This document shows, in pieces, positions 32,656 through 40,049 of a stretch of 54,161 nucleotides of DNA. Position numbers and translations under genes: made by a program. The notes beneath the pieces were generated by a model that worked only from the letters and a program-made list of their open reading frames with translations, was not told the origin of the DNA and searched no databases. Position 1 is the first letter of the stretch. Each line of letters begins with the position of its first letter. Origin of the DNA: Mycobacterium sp. E3198 (GTDB lineage: Bacteria > Actinomycetota > Actinomycetes > Mycobacteriales > Mycobacteriaceae); the NCBI RefSeq assembly GCF_001667015.1, contig NZ_LZIS01000129.1, positions 1 through 54,161 of the forward strand. Reading direction: 5' to 3'.

Positions 32656-33898
32656 GAACACCGGCCTGCTGGGCGTCGGCTTCGGGCCGTCGAACCTCGC
32701 CTTGGCGATCGCGTTGGACGAGCGGGGCCTGGGTGCCGTGTTCCTCGAGCAGCAACCCGAATTCGGTTGGCACCTGGGGATGCTGCTGCCGCATGCGCGC
32801 ATGCAGATTCCGTTCCTCAAGGACCTGGTGACCCTGCGAAACCTGCAGAGCGACTTCACGTTTCTCAACTACCTCCGCGAGCGCGGCCGGCTCGTCGAAT
32901 TCATCGGCCAGCACACGCTGTTTCCCAGCCGGATGGAGTTTCACGACTATCTCGAGTGGGCCGCGGCGCGGGTGGCCGCCGACGTCCGCTACGGCCACCG
33001 CGTCGTCGAAATCTCCCCGGCCGAACTGGGATTCGTGGTGCGGACCGAACCCGACCGCGTCATCCATGCCGCAACGTTGGTGGTGGCGACGGGGCTGCGC
33101 CCGGAACTGCCCGCCGGCGTCGTCGACACTACCCGGCAATGGCACAGCCACCGGCTGCTCGGCAAGCTGGCCGCGCTGAACCCCTCCGCGCCAAGGCGAT
33201 TCGCGGTCGTCGGTGCGGGTCAAAGCGCGGCCGAGGTGGTCGCCCACCTGCACGAGACCTATCCGCAGGCCGAGGTGCACGCGGTTTTCGCCCGATACGG
33301 CTACAGCAGCGCCGACGACACCCCGTACGCGAACCGCATATTCGACCCGTCGGCGATGGACGACATCTACTGTGCCGACGCGCAAGTGCGCGAACGACTG
33401 CTCGACTACCATCGCTCGACCAACTATTCGGCGGTCGATCCGCCGCTGATCCACGAGCTTTACTCGCGCGAGTACGCCGAGCTGGTGTCGGGTGCCCGCC
33501 GGCTGTTCATGCATAATGCTTCCGAAGTCATTGCTGCGCAGGAGTTTCCGGACAAGGTGCGCCTGACGATCTCCCGCCTCATCGATTACTCCCGGACCAC
33601 GCTGGACTGCGATGCGGTGGTCTACGCGACGGGCTACGCGCCGACGGACGTGCGGTGCCTGCTGGGCGAGCTGGCCGGCCGCTACGAATTCGACCCCGAC
33701 GGGCGGCCCGCCGTCACCCGGGACTATCGGCTGATACCCAAAGCGGGGGCCCCGGGCGACATCTACCTCAATGGCGGCGTCGAGCACACCCACGGCCTGT
33801 CGTCGTCATTGCTGTCGAACGTGGCGGTGCGCGCCGGCGAAATCGTCACCGCGTTCGAGACGCGGCGGCGGCTGAGGCCGCACGTCGCCTCCGCGTAG
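32642..33898 (+). CDS. SidA/IucD/MbtG-type L-ornithine/L-lysine N-monooxygenase
   Basis: 418 residues. FAD-binding GVGFGPSNLALAI at residues 11-23, then the family block FGWHLGMLLPHARMQIPFLKDLVTLRN, and FTFLNYL. The NADPH-binding motif is FAVVGAGQSAAEVV near 187-200, and DAVVYATGY near 323 is the C-terminal ATGY motif. These enzymes hydroxylate the side-chain amine of ornithine or lysine using NADPH, FAD and O2, the first step to a hydroxamate. No siderophore synthetase (NRPS or IucA/C) is in the window. The ATG overlaps the acyltransferase gene by 14 bases. M. tuberculosis has MbtG in its mycobactin cluster, so this is a second, separately placed hydroxylase. Confidence 0.9.
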   Translation: MPIPENTGLLGVGFGPSNLALAIALDERGLGAVFLEQQPEFGWHLGMLLPHARMQIPFLKDLVTLRNLQSDFTFLNYLRERGRLVEFIGQHTLFPSRMEFHDYLEWAAARVAADVRYGHRVVEISPAELGFVVRTEPDRVIHAATLVVATGLRPELPAGVVDTTRQWHSHRLLGKLAALNPSAPRRFAVVGAGQSAAEVVAHLHETYPQAEVHAVFARYGYSSADDTPYANRIFDPSAMDDIYCADAQVRERLLDYHRSTNYSAVDPPLIHELYSREYAELVSGARRLFMHNASEVIAAQEFPDKVRLTISRLIDYSRTTLDCDAVVYATGYAPTDVRCLLGELAGRYEFDPDGRPAVTRDYRLIPKAGAPGDIYLNGGVEHTHGLSSSLLSNVAVRAGEIVTAFETRRRLRPHVASA

Positions 33899-33907
33899 CG
33901 CAGTCAC

Positions 33908-34483
33908 CTAGCCGCGCGCTGAAACCGGGGCCACGATCGGAACGACGAACTCCTCGATCATCGCCCGCTCGTCGGCCTCGTCCGCGCCGGGGAACATCAG
34001 CAGCGACGTGAGCACCCGCACCATCCAGCGGGCCCGGCGCTCGACGACGGCCGGATCGTCCGGGCCGAGGGAACCGACGAAGGCCGCGGCCAGGGCGGTG
34101 ATCACCTCGGAGTGCCCGGCCAGCTCACCGGCGAGGGGGGGACGGCTGATGGCGAACCACGCTGACAGCGCGGGGCTTTCGCGAACCATCCGCAACGTGG
34201 CGGTCATGCTGGCGACCAGCCGCGCGCGCGGGTCCTCGATGCCGCCGATCTCGTCGGCGATCGCGCGGCCGAGCCGGCGCGTCTCGCGGTGCACGTAGGC
34301 CGTCCGCAGCGCCTCGCGGTTCTCGAAGTACCGGTACAGCGTCGCACGGGAACACCCCGCGGCCCTGGCGATTTCGTTCATGCCGATGGACGCCTGGTCG
34401 CGCTGGGTGTAGAGCTCTCCGGCCGCGTCGAGTATCCGATCGACGGCCGCCTCGCCGCGGGTCGCGGTCAGCCAGTCGGGCAT
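33908..34483 (-). CDS. TetR-family regulator next to cyp130 (Rv1255c type)
   Basis: 191 residues. The N-terminal helix-turn-helix reads RILDAAGELYTQRDQASIGMNEIARAAGCSRATLYRYFENREALRTAYV (about residues 16-64), a typical TetR DNA-binding domain. The ligand domain has no assigned inducer. The ATG at 34483 overlaps the cyp130 stop as ATGA, so regulator and P450 are made from one mRNA. That fits autorepression through the palindrome at 35705-35730. The longer frame upstream lies inside cyp130. Nine bases separate its stop from that of the convergent N-hydroxylase gene. Confidence 0.9.
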   Translation of the reverse strand: MPDWLTATRGEAAVDRILDAAGELYTQRDQASIGMNEIARAAGCSRATLYRYFENREALRTAYVHRETRRLGRAIADEIGGIEDPRARLVASMTATLRMVRESPALSAWFAISRPPLAGELAGHSEVITALAAAFVGSLGPDDPAVVERRARWMVRVLTSLLMFPGADEADERAMIEEFVVPIVAPVSARG

Positions 34484-35724
34484 CAGACGTTCAACCGAAT
34501 CGGCACCGACAGCGGCCGCCGCACATAACTGCCGCCCGACCACACGATGCCGGACTCGTCGACCTCGAAATCCGGGCAACGGGACAGCAATTCGGTGAGT
34601 GCCACCCGCGACTGCATGCGGGCCGCGGCCGCGCCCAGGCAGTGATGGGCGCCGTGGCTGAACGTCAGGATGTTGCGGGGGCAGCGGGTCAGGTCGAGTT
34701 CGCCGGCGTCCGGCCCGTACTGGCGTTCGTCCCGGTTGGCCGACCCGTACAGCAGCAGGACCTTGCGGCCGGCCGGGATGGTGGTTTCGCCGATCGTCAC
34801 GTCGCGGGTGGCGGTGCGCGCCAGCCCCTGCACCGGCGACGTCAACCGCAGCAGCTCCTCGACCGCATCGGGAATCAGGCCGGGGTCGTCGACCAGACGC
34901 CGCCGCTGATCGGGGCGCTCGTGCAGCAAAGGCATGGAGCCGCCGAGCATTCCGGTGACGGTGTCGTTGCCGCCGGTGACCATCGTGAACGTGAACGCCA
35001 GCACCGACAGGGTGCCGGCGATGTCGCCGTCGGAACCCACCCCGGCCGCCACCAGGTGCGAGATCGTGTCGTCCTCGGGCTCGCCGCGGCGCCGCTCGAT
35101 CAGCCCGGTGAAGTAGGCCATCATCGATCCGATGGCCTCGCCGACGTTGTCCAGCGCCGCGCCGATCCCGCCGTCCGCAGTGTTTCCCGCGACGATGGTC
35201 TCCGTCCAGCCGTCGAATTGCGCCCGATCCTCCTCGGGCACACCGAGGTAGTGGGCCACCACCATCGACGGCAGCGGTTTGAACAGCTCGGTGACGATGT
35301 CGCCGCCGCCGCGGGCGCGTAGCCGCTCGATGCGCTCGACGACGAAGTCACGCACCTTGGGCTCTACCGCCTCGACCTGCCGCGGCGTGAAGCCGCGCGA
35401 CACCAGCTTGCGAAACTCGGTGTGCACTGGGGGGTCCTGCATCACGAACGGTGGATTGTCTCGCAGGCCAATGAGATCCAGCTCGCCGTAGTTGACAGTC
35501 AGGCCCTGCGCCGAGGAGAACGTCTCGTGGTCACGGGCCGCCGCCCAGACGTCGGCGTGCCGGGACAGCACGTAGTAATCGTCGGCGGGCCTGCCGTCGG
35601 GAACCACGTGGTGCACCGGGTCGTGGTCGCGCAGCGCGCGGTACATCGACCAGGGGGCGGGCCAGGTGTCGGCGGTGGCGAGCCGGAACGCCGCCGGGGC
35701 CTCGTGAGACATAACCGCAGCCAT
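34483..35724 (-). CDS. cyp130: Cytochrome P450 CYP130
   Basis: 413 residues. I-helix FTMVTGGNDTVTGML, ExxR in AVEELLRLTSPVQ, and the haem-binding loop FSHGAHHCLGAAAARM with the Cys thiolate ligand. The sequence follows M. tuberculosis CYP130 throughout, with a slightly longer N-terminus. It is a soluble mono-oxygenase; the natural substrate is unknown. The ATG at 35724 lies within the predicted +1 region of a TTGACA-17-TACGAA promoter, so the message may be leaderless. MAAVMSHE offers a second ATG four codons later. Confidence 0.95.
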   Translation of the reverse strand: MAAVMSHEAPAAFRLATADTWPAPWSMYRALRDHDPVHHVVPDGRPADDYYVLSRHADVWAAARDHETFSSAQGLTVNYGELDLIGLRDNPPFVMQDPPVHTEFRKLVSRGFTPRQVEAVEPKVRDFVVERIERLRARGGGDIVTELFKPLPSMVVAHYLGVPEEDRAQFDGWTETIVAGNTADGGIGAALDNVGEAIGSMMAYFTGLIERRRGEPEDDTISHLVAAGVGSDGDIAGTLSVLAFTFTMVTGGNDTVTGMLGGSMPLLHERPDQRRRLVDDPGLIPDAVEELLRLTSPVQGLARTATRDVTIGETTIPAGRKVLLLYGSANRDERQYGPDAGELDLTRCPRNILTFSHGAHHCLGAAAARMQSRVALTELLSRCPDFEVDESGIVWSGGSYVRRPLSVPIRLNV

Positions 35725-35730
35725 GTCTCA
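35705..35730. promoter_or_regulatory. Palindromic operator candidate over the cyp130 start
   Basis: TGAGACAT at 35705-35712 and its exact complement ATGTCTCA at 35723-35730 form an 8+8 inverted repeat with a 10-base spacer. The right arm touches the -10 hexamer, and the start codon (35722-35724) overlaps it. Its size and place suit a TetR-type operator for the regulator encoded at 33908-34483. The left arm is also coding (second Met-Ser of the P450), so partial coincidence cannot be excluded. Confidence 0.6.
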
Positions 35731-35759
35731 TTCGTACGACAAGTGCGGCGGCGTGTCAA
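35731..35759 (-). promoter_or_regulatory. SigA-type promoter of cyp130-tetR, probably leaderless
   Basis: On the minus strand a perfect -35 TTGACA (35754-35759) and TACGAA (35731-35736) are separated by 17 bases. Six bases after the -10 comes the ATG of cyp130, placing the transcript start at or next to the start codon. Confidence 0.65.
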
Positions 35760-35878
35760 GGCTCGTTCAGGGTGCGTTGAGGGCTTTGGGCGTGCGTCCA
35801 AGGCGCAAAAGCGCACAAAATCGCACCAACGGCTCACACCCAACGCCGACAGCGCACATTCAATGCACCGAACGAGCC
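35760..35878. repeat. 119-base intergenic inverted-repeat element
   Basis: The arms GGCTCGTTCAGGGTGCGTTGA (split: GGCTCGTTC then AGGGTGCGTTGA) at 35760-35780 and TCAATGCACCGAACGAGCC at 35860-35878 pair over about 19 positions. Inside, TTGGGCGTG and CACACCCAA form a second pair. It fills the gap between the stop of the GlcD-type oxidase and the cyp130 promoter, and could end the oxidase transcript. Confidence 0.6.
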
Positions 35879-35882
35879 GAAC

Positions 35883-37250
35883 TTAGATCGCGGCGCCCGG
35901 GTTCAGGATGCCCAGCGGGTCCAGCGCGCGCTTGATGCGCTGGTTCAGCTCCATGACGTCGGGGCCCAGGTAACCGTCCAGCCAGGGTCTCTTCAACCGG
36001 CCGACCCCGTGCTCGCCGGTGATCGTGCCGCCCAGCCCGACGGCCAGGTCCATGATCTCGCCGAATGCGAGATGGGCGCGTTCGGTCATCGCGGCGTCGG
36101 CGGGGTCGTACACGATCAGCGGGTGGGTGTTGCCGTCTCCGGCGTGCGCGATCACCGAGATCATCAGGTCCCGCTCCGCCGCGATCCGCTCGATGCCGGT
36201 GACGAGCGACCCGAGCGCCGGCAGTGGCACCCCGACATCCTCCAGCAGCAGGGACCCCTTGGCCTCCACCGCGGGGATGCAGAACCGGCGCGCCGCGATG
36301 AAGGCCTCGCCCTCGTCCGGGTCGTCGGTCGAAAACACCTCCGTCGCTCCGTTTTCGGCGAACACCGCGGCGATCACCTCTGCGTCCTCGGAACCCGCGC
36401 GTCCCCGTTCGTCGGAGCCGGCCACCAGCATCGCGGCCGCCCCGCGATCCAGGTCCATCCGCAGCGTGTCCTCGACGGCGTTGATCGCCACGTTGTCCAT
36501 GAACTCCAGCATCGAAGGGCGCAGGCGCGCAACGGTTCCCAGCACCGCGTCGACGGCCGCGGAGACCGACCCGAACGACGCCACCACCACGCTCGACGTG
36601 TTCTGCGCGGGCAGCAGCCGCAGCGTCACCTCCGTGACGACGCCCAAGGTGCCCTCGCTGCCGACGAACAGCTTGGTCAGCGACAGCCCCGCGACGTCCT
36701 TCAGCCGCGGGCCACCGAGGCGCACCGCGGTGCCGTCGGCCAGCACCACCTGCATGCCCAGCACGTAATCGGTTGTGACGCCGTACTTCACGCAGCACAG
36801 CCCGCCGGCGTTGGTGGCGATGTTGCCCCCGATGCTGCAGATCTCGAACGACGACGGGTCGGGCGGATACCACAGGCCGTGCTCGGCGACGGCCTTTTTC
36901 ACCTCGGCGTTGAACAGGCCCGGCTGGCAGACCGCGGTGCGGGTGACCGGGTCGACGGTGATGTCGCGCATCTTTTCCGTCGACAGCACGATGCCGTCGT
37001 CCAGCGCGGTCGCCCCGCCGGACAGGCCGCTGCCGGCGCCCCTCGTCACCACCGGCACCCGGTGCGCCGTGGCCAAGCGCAGCACCGTCTGCACCTCCTC
37101 GGTGCGCCGCGGCCGGACCACGGCCAGCGGCTTGCCCGCCGCCGGGTCGAAGGCGCGGTCCTGCCGGTAGCCCTCGGTGACGGTCGGGTCGGTGACGACC
37201 ATCCCGTCGGGCAGGCCGGCGATCAGCTCGGCCAGGACGTCAGCAGTCAC
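35883..37250 (-). CDS. FAD-linked oxidase, GlcD/D-lactate dehydrogenase type (Rv1257c)
   Basis: 455 residues, the same as Rv1257c. FAD_binding_4 domain: RRTEEVQTVLRLATAHRVPVVTRGAGSGLSGGA at the pyrophosphate-binding loop, and SIGGNIATNAGGLCCVKYG further on. The C-terminal FAD-oxidase domain ends in ITGEHGVGRLKRPWL, with the conserved His near the flavin. Members oxidise 2-hydroxy acids such as glycolate or D-lactate; which one is used here is unknown. GTG start. It is divergent from the SHOCT-domain gene at 37316, and its 3' end runs into the inverted-repeat element before cyp130. Confidence 0.9.
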   Translation of the reverse strand: MTADVLAELIAGLPDGMVVTDPTVTEGYRQDRAFDPAAGKPLAVVRPRRTEEVQTVLRLATAHRVPVVTRGAGSGLSGGATALDDGIVLSTEKMRDITVDPVTRTAVCQPGLFNAEVKKAVAEHGLWYPPDPSSFEICSIGGNIATNAGGLCCVKYGVTTDYVLGMQVVLADGTAVRLGGPRLKDVAGLSLTKLFVGSEGTLGVVTEVTLRLLPAQNTSSVVVASFGSVSAAVDAVLGTVARLRPSMLEFMDNVAINAVEDTLRMDLDRGAAAMLVAGSDERGRAGSEDAEVIAAVFAENGATEVFSTDDPDEGEAFIAARRFCIPAVEAKGSLLLEDVGVPLPALGSLVTGIERIAAERDLMISVIAHAGDGNTHPLIVYDPADAAMTERAHLAFGEIMDLAVGLGGTITGEHGVGRLKRPWLDGYLGPDVMELNQRIKRALDPLGILNPGAAI

Positions 37251-37315
37251 GACCCGATCCTACGGCCCCGTCGTCGCTGTACAGTTGAGCGATTCTCCGA
37301 AAGGTCGGGTCAGAG

Positions 37316-37918
37316 GTGTTCGGTCGGCGAAATCTCAGCAAGGTCGGAATCCGGGCGGTTGCGGACGTCGTCGCCGCCGAGCAGTCGGCGATCTCGGTCA
37401 CCGTCGGCAACCCGAATCTGGTCGGCAACACCGAGGTTCGCTGGAAGCTGGCGTTGCGGGTCACGCCCGACGCCGAGCCGCCCTTCGAGGCCAGCGTCAC
37501 CGCGCTGCTACCCCAGCTGACCCGGCCGCGGCCGGGCATGCGGCTGCCGGTGCTCTACGACCCCAAGGATCACAGCCGCGTCGAAATCGACCGCCAGCCG
37601 GCCGCCACGGCGGACGCGGCGATCGACGCCGTGACCGCCGCGCGCCCCGACCTCGCCGGCGCTCGGGTCATGGGCATGCCGATGGGCGACGTCATCCGCC
37701 AGGCCATCGCCGATCCCACCGCCTTCCGCCAAGAGATGATGCGGCGCGGCGCCGAGATGCAGCAGCAGGCGCTCGGCGCGGCGCAGGCGGCGCAGGCGGC
37801 AGCCCAGCACCCTGCCGACCCGATCGACCGGCTGGAGCGGCTGGCCGCGCTGAAGGACCGGGGCCTGCTCACCGAGGAGGAGTTCGAGCAGCAGAAGCGC
37901 AAGATCCTCGGCGAGTGA
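37316..37918 (+). CDS. Hypothetical protein with C-terminal SHOCT domain
   Basis: 200 residues, soluble. The first 95 residues (IRAVADVVAAEQSAISVTVGNPNLVGNTEVRWKLALRV ... MRLPVLYDPKDHSRVEID) form a beta-rich module like that in other actinobacterial proteins that lack a known role. The last 35 residues (DPIDRLERLAALKDRGLLTEEEFEQQKRKILGE) are a textbook SHOCT oligomerisation motif. An Ala/Gln-rich segment (QQQALGAAQAAQAAAQ) links the two. GTG start. Its stop abuts that of the convergent tap gene with no spacer. I recall no annotated M. tuberculosis gene at this place, so this may be an addition or an unannotated gene there. Confidence 0.78.
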   Translation: MFGRRNLSKVGIRAVADVVAAEQSAISVTVGNPNLVGNTEVRWKLALRVTPDAEPPFEASVTALLPQLTRPRPGMRLPVLYDPKDHSRVEIDRQPAATADAAIDAVTAARPDLAGARVMGMPMGDVIRQAIADPTAFRQEMMRRGAEMQQQALGAAQAAQAAAQHPADPIDRLERLAALKDRGLLTEEEFEQQKRKILGE

Positions 37919-39160
37919 TCACAGCGGCGACTCCGCGGCGAACTCCGGCTTGCGGTCCAGCTCGCGCAGCGAGGGCAGGCCGCACGCGATGAGGCCGATC
38001 ACCAGGATCGGCACCGCCAACGCCAGGAACGTGACCTTCAGCCCGGCGGCGTCGGTCAGCGGCCCGGCGACCAGCAGGCCCAACGGGCCGGCCGCGTAGG
38101 TCAGCCCCGTCATCACCCCGACCACCCGGCCGCGCAGGTGGCGCGGCGCACGCGTCTGCATCACGTAGTTGTAGATCGGCTGAATCGGCCCGTAGACCAC
38201 GCCGGTGACCGCGCATAGCACCAGGATCACCGGCAACGGCGGCAGGAACGCGATGCCGACCGTCGCCGCGCCGAAGGTCAGCATCGCGGTCAGCACCGCC
38301 GTCCGCCGCCGGGTGCGTCCGGACACCACGGCGTAGCCCAGCGCGCCCGCCACCCCGCCGGCCCCCAACGCCATCAGCGCCCAGCCCAGCTGCGCGGGTT
38401 GGTGGCGGTCGCTGAAGTACTTGGGAAACAGCACGCTTTCCATCGGCAGGTACAGCGCCGTGACGACCAGGTCGATCAGCCCGAGCGCCCGCAGCACCCG
38501 CAGGTTCCACACGAATCGCATGCCCTCGGCGACGCCGGACACCAACCCGCCGGGCCGGGTCGCATGGTGTGGCCGGCCGGCGCCCTCGAGCCGCAGCGCC
38601 CCGATCGCCAGGAAGGACAACCCGAACAATCCCGCGGTGACCCACATCGTGTTGGTCCCGCCGACGGTGGCGATCATCACGCCGCCGATGCCCGGGCCCA
38701 CGATGAACCCGAGGTTCTGGATCGCCTCGTAGATGCTGTTGGTGCGGTCCAGCGACCAGCCCGCGCGGTCGGCGGCCTCGGGCAGCATCGACTGCCGCGC
38801 CGTCATCCCCGCCGGGTCGAAACCGGCCGCGCAGAAGGCCAGCACGGCCAGCACCGCGACGCTGAGCGCCTGCGCGCCGAACAACCAGGCCGTCGCCGGC
38901 ACGGCGGCCACCGCCGTCCCGGACAGCGAATCGGAGACGAGCGAGACCGGGCGGCGCCCGAAGAAGTCGACCGCCGTCCCGGCCACCAGCGTGGCGAACA
39001 CCAGCGGCACCGTCATGGCGGCGGCGACCACCGACGCGTCCTTCGCGCTGTCGTGGTGCTGCAACGCCAGCCACGGGAACGCGACGATCGAGATGCCGGT
39101 ACCCGCGGTCGCCACCAGGGTGGCGAACAGGATCAAAACCGCCGGGCCGCTGCTTTTCAT
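37919..39160 (-). CDS. tap: Tap-type multidrug efflux MFS transporter (Rv1258c)
   Basis: 413 residues, 12 transmembrane helices. Matches M. tuberculosis Tap: PAVLILFATLVATAGTGISIVAFPWLAL at the start, FGRRPVSLVSDSLSG in the motif A position, SMLPEAADRAGWSLDRTNSIYEAIQNLGFIVGPGIGGVMIATVGG, and VYGPIQPIYNYVMQTRAPRHLRGRVVGVMTGL. In M. tuberculosis it exports tetracycline and aminoglycosides and is induced through WhiB7. The ATG at 39160 is chosen because a WhiB7-type promoter (39176-39214) lies just upstream and the sequence then starts as Tap does. An earlier ATG at 39223 falls beyond that promoter. Confidence 0.93.
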   Translation of the reverse strand: MKSSGPAVLILFATLVATAGTGISIVAFPWLALQHHDSAKDASVVAAAMTVPLVFATLVAGTAVDFFGRRPVSLVSDSLSGTAVAAVPATAWLFGAQALSVAVLAVLAFCAAGFDPAGMTARQSMLPEAADRAGWSLDRTNSIYEAIQNLGFIVGPGIGGVMIATVGGTNTMWVTAGLFGLSFLAIGALRLEGAGRPHHATRPGGLVSGVAEGMRFVWNLRVLRALGLIDLVVTALYLPMESVLFPKYFSDRHQPAQLGWALMALGAGGVAGALGYAVVSGRTRRRTAVLTAMLTFGAATVGIAFLPPLPVILVLCAVTGVVYGPIQPIYNYVMQTRAPRHLRGRVVGVMTGLTYAAGPLGLLVAGPLTDAAGLKVTFLALAVPILVIGLIACGLPSLRELDRKPEFAAESPL

Positions 39161-39175
39161 GGGATATCGCGGCTG

Positions 39176-39214
39176 AATGTAGCGCCAAAGGGCTCGTCGC
39201 AGCGACCGATTTTT
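39176..39214 (-). promoter_or_regulatory. WhiB7-type promoter of tap
   Basis: Minus-strand order: AT-rich AAAAAT (39209-39214), three bases CGG, -35 TCGCTG (39200-39205), an 18-base spacer, and -10 TACATT (39176-39181). An AT-rich block three bases above the -35 is the known WhiB7 signature. The predicted transcript would start about 12 bases before the tap ATG. Confidence 0.6.
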
Positions 39215-39236
39215 CGCGCTCATGCAGGATGTTCCT

Positions 39237-40049
39237 GTGCTCGCCCACCCGCATACCGGCCAGGAGTTCACGTCTCCGGTGGTGCCCGGCACCGGATGGC
39301 CGGGGGATCCGGCCACCCCACAGACGCCGGTGGCCGCCGACCCGACGCAGGTCGCCGCGCTGGCGGCCGGAGCCGCGTCGATCCCGGAACTGGACGCCGC
39401 GATCAGCGTCTGCCGGGCCTGCCCGCGGCTGGTCACCTGGCGCGAGGAGGTCGCCGCCGTCAAGCGCCGGGCATTCGCCGATCAGCCCTATTGGGGGCGG
39501 CCGGTCCCGGGCTGGGGATCGGAGCGGCCCTGGCTGCTGATCGTCGGGCTGGCGCCCGCCGCGCACGGCGCCAACCGGACCGGCCGGATGTTCACGGGGG
39601 ACCGCTCCGGAGACCAGCTGTACGCGGCGCTGCACCGCGCCGGGCTGGTGAACCAGCCGACGAGCGTCCACGCGGCGGACGGCTTGCGCGCCAAGGGGAT
39701 TCGAATCTCGGCGCCGGTGCGCTGCGCGCCCCCGGCCAACGCGCCGACGCCCGCGGAGCGGGACACCTGCTGGCCGTGGCTGCAGGCCGAATGGCGGCTG
39801 GTGTCCGAGCATGTCCAGGTGATCGTGGCCCTGGGCGGGTTCGGGTGGCAGATCGCGCTGCGGTTGCCGGGCCTGTCCGGACTGCGCAAGCCGCGGTTCG
39901 GCCACGGCGTCGCGGTGGAGCTGGAAACCGGGGTGCGATTGCTGGGCTGCTACCACCCCAGCCAGCAAAATATGTTCACCGGTAGGTTGACTCCGGAAAT
40001 GCTCGACGACGTCTTCACCGAAGCGAAGAAACTGGCGGGAGTTACGTGA
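39237..40049 (+). CDS. udgB: UdgB, family 5 uracil-DNA glycosylase
   Basis: 270 residues. Family 5 UDG motifs: [27 protein letters not shown] (motif I, substrate loop) and [18 protein letters not shown] (motif II). Cys residues in [11 protein letters not shown] and the following APVRCAPP and CWPWL provide the Fe-S cluster ligands expected of thermostable-type UDGs. It removes uracil and other deaminated bases from DNA. The GTG at 39237 has AGGA seven bases upstream; the ATG at 39222 overlaps the tap promoter. Its stop overlaps the next gene as GTGA. Confidence 0.94.
   Translation: MLAHPHTGQEFTSPVVPGTGWPGDPATPQTPVAADPTQVAALAAGAASIPELDAAISVCRACPRLVTWREEVAAVKRRAFADQPYWGRPVPGWGSERPWLLIVGLAPAAHGANRTGRMFTGDRSGDQLYAALHRAGLVNQPTSVHAADGLRAKGIRISAPVRCAPPANAPTPAERDTCWPWLQAEWRLVSEHVQVIVALGGFGWQIALRLPGLSGLRKPRFGHGVAVELETGVRLLGCYHPSQQNMFTGRLTPEMLDDVFTEAKKLAGVT

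Noticed and set aside
37251..37315. TACAGT at 37280-37285 as a promoter for the SHOCT-domain gene
   Set aside because: A suitable -10 hexamer, but no acceptable -35 at 16-19 bases upstream, so not listed as a feature.
39221..39224. Overlapping divergent ATG codons (CATG) as starts of both tap and udgB
   Set aside because: The WhiB7-type promoter lies downstream of this tap ATG, and udgB has a well-placed AGGA before the GTG at 39237. Both later starts also match the known proteins.
37869..39968. 699-codon minus-strand open frame
   Set aside because: A shifted frame over tap and antisense to udgB. The real tap frame ends at 37919 and shows all transporter motifs.
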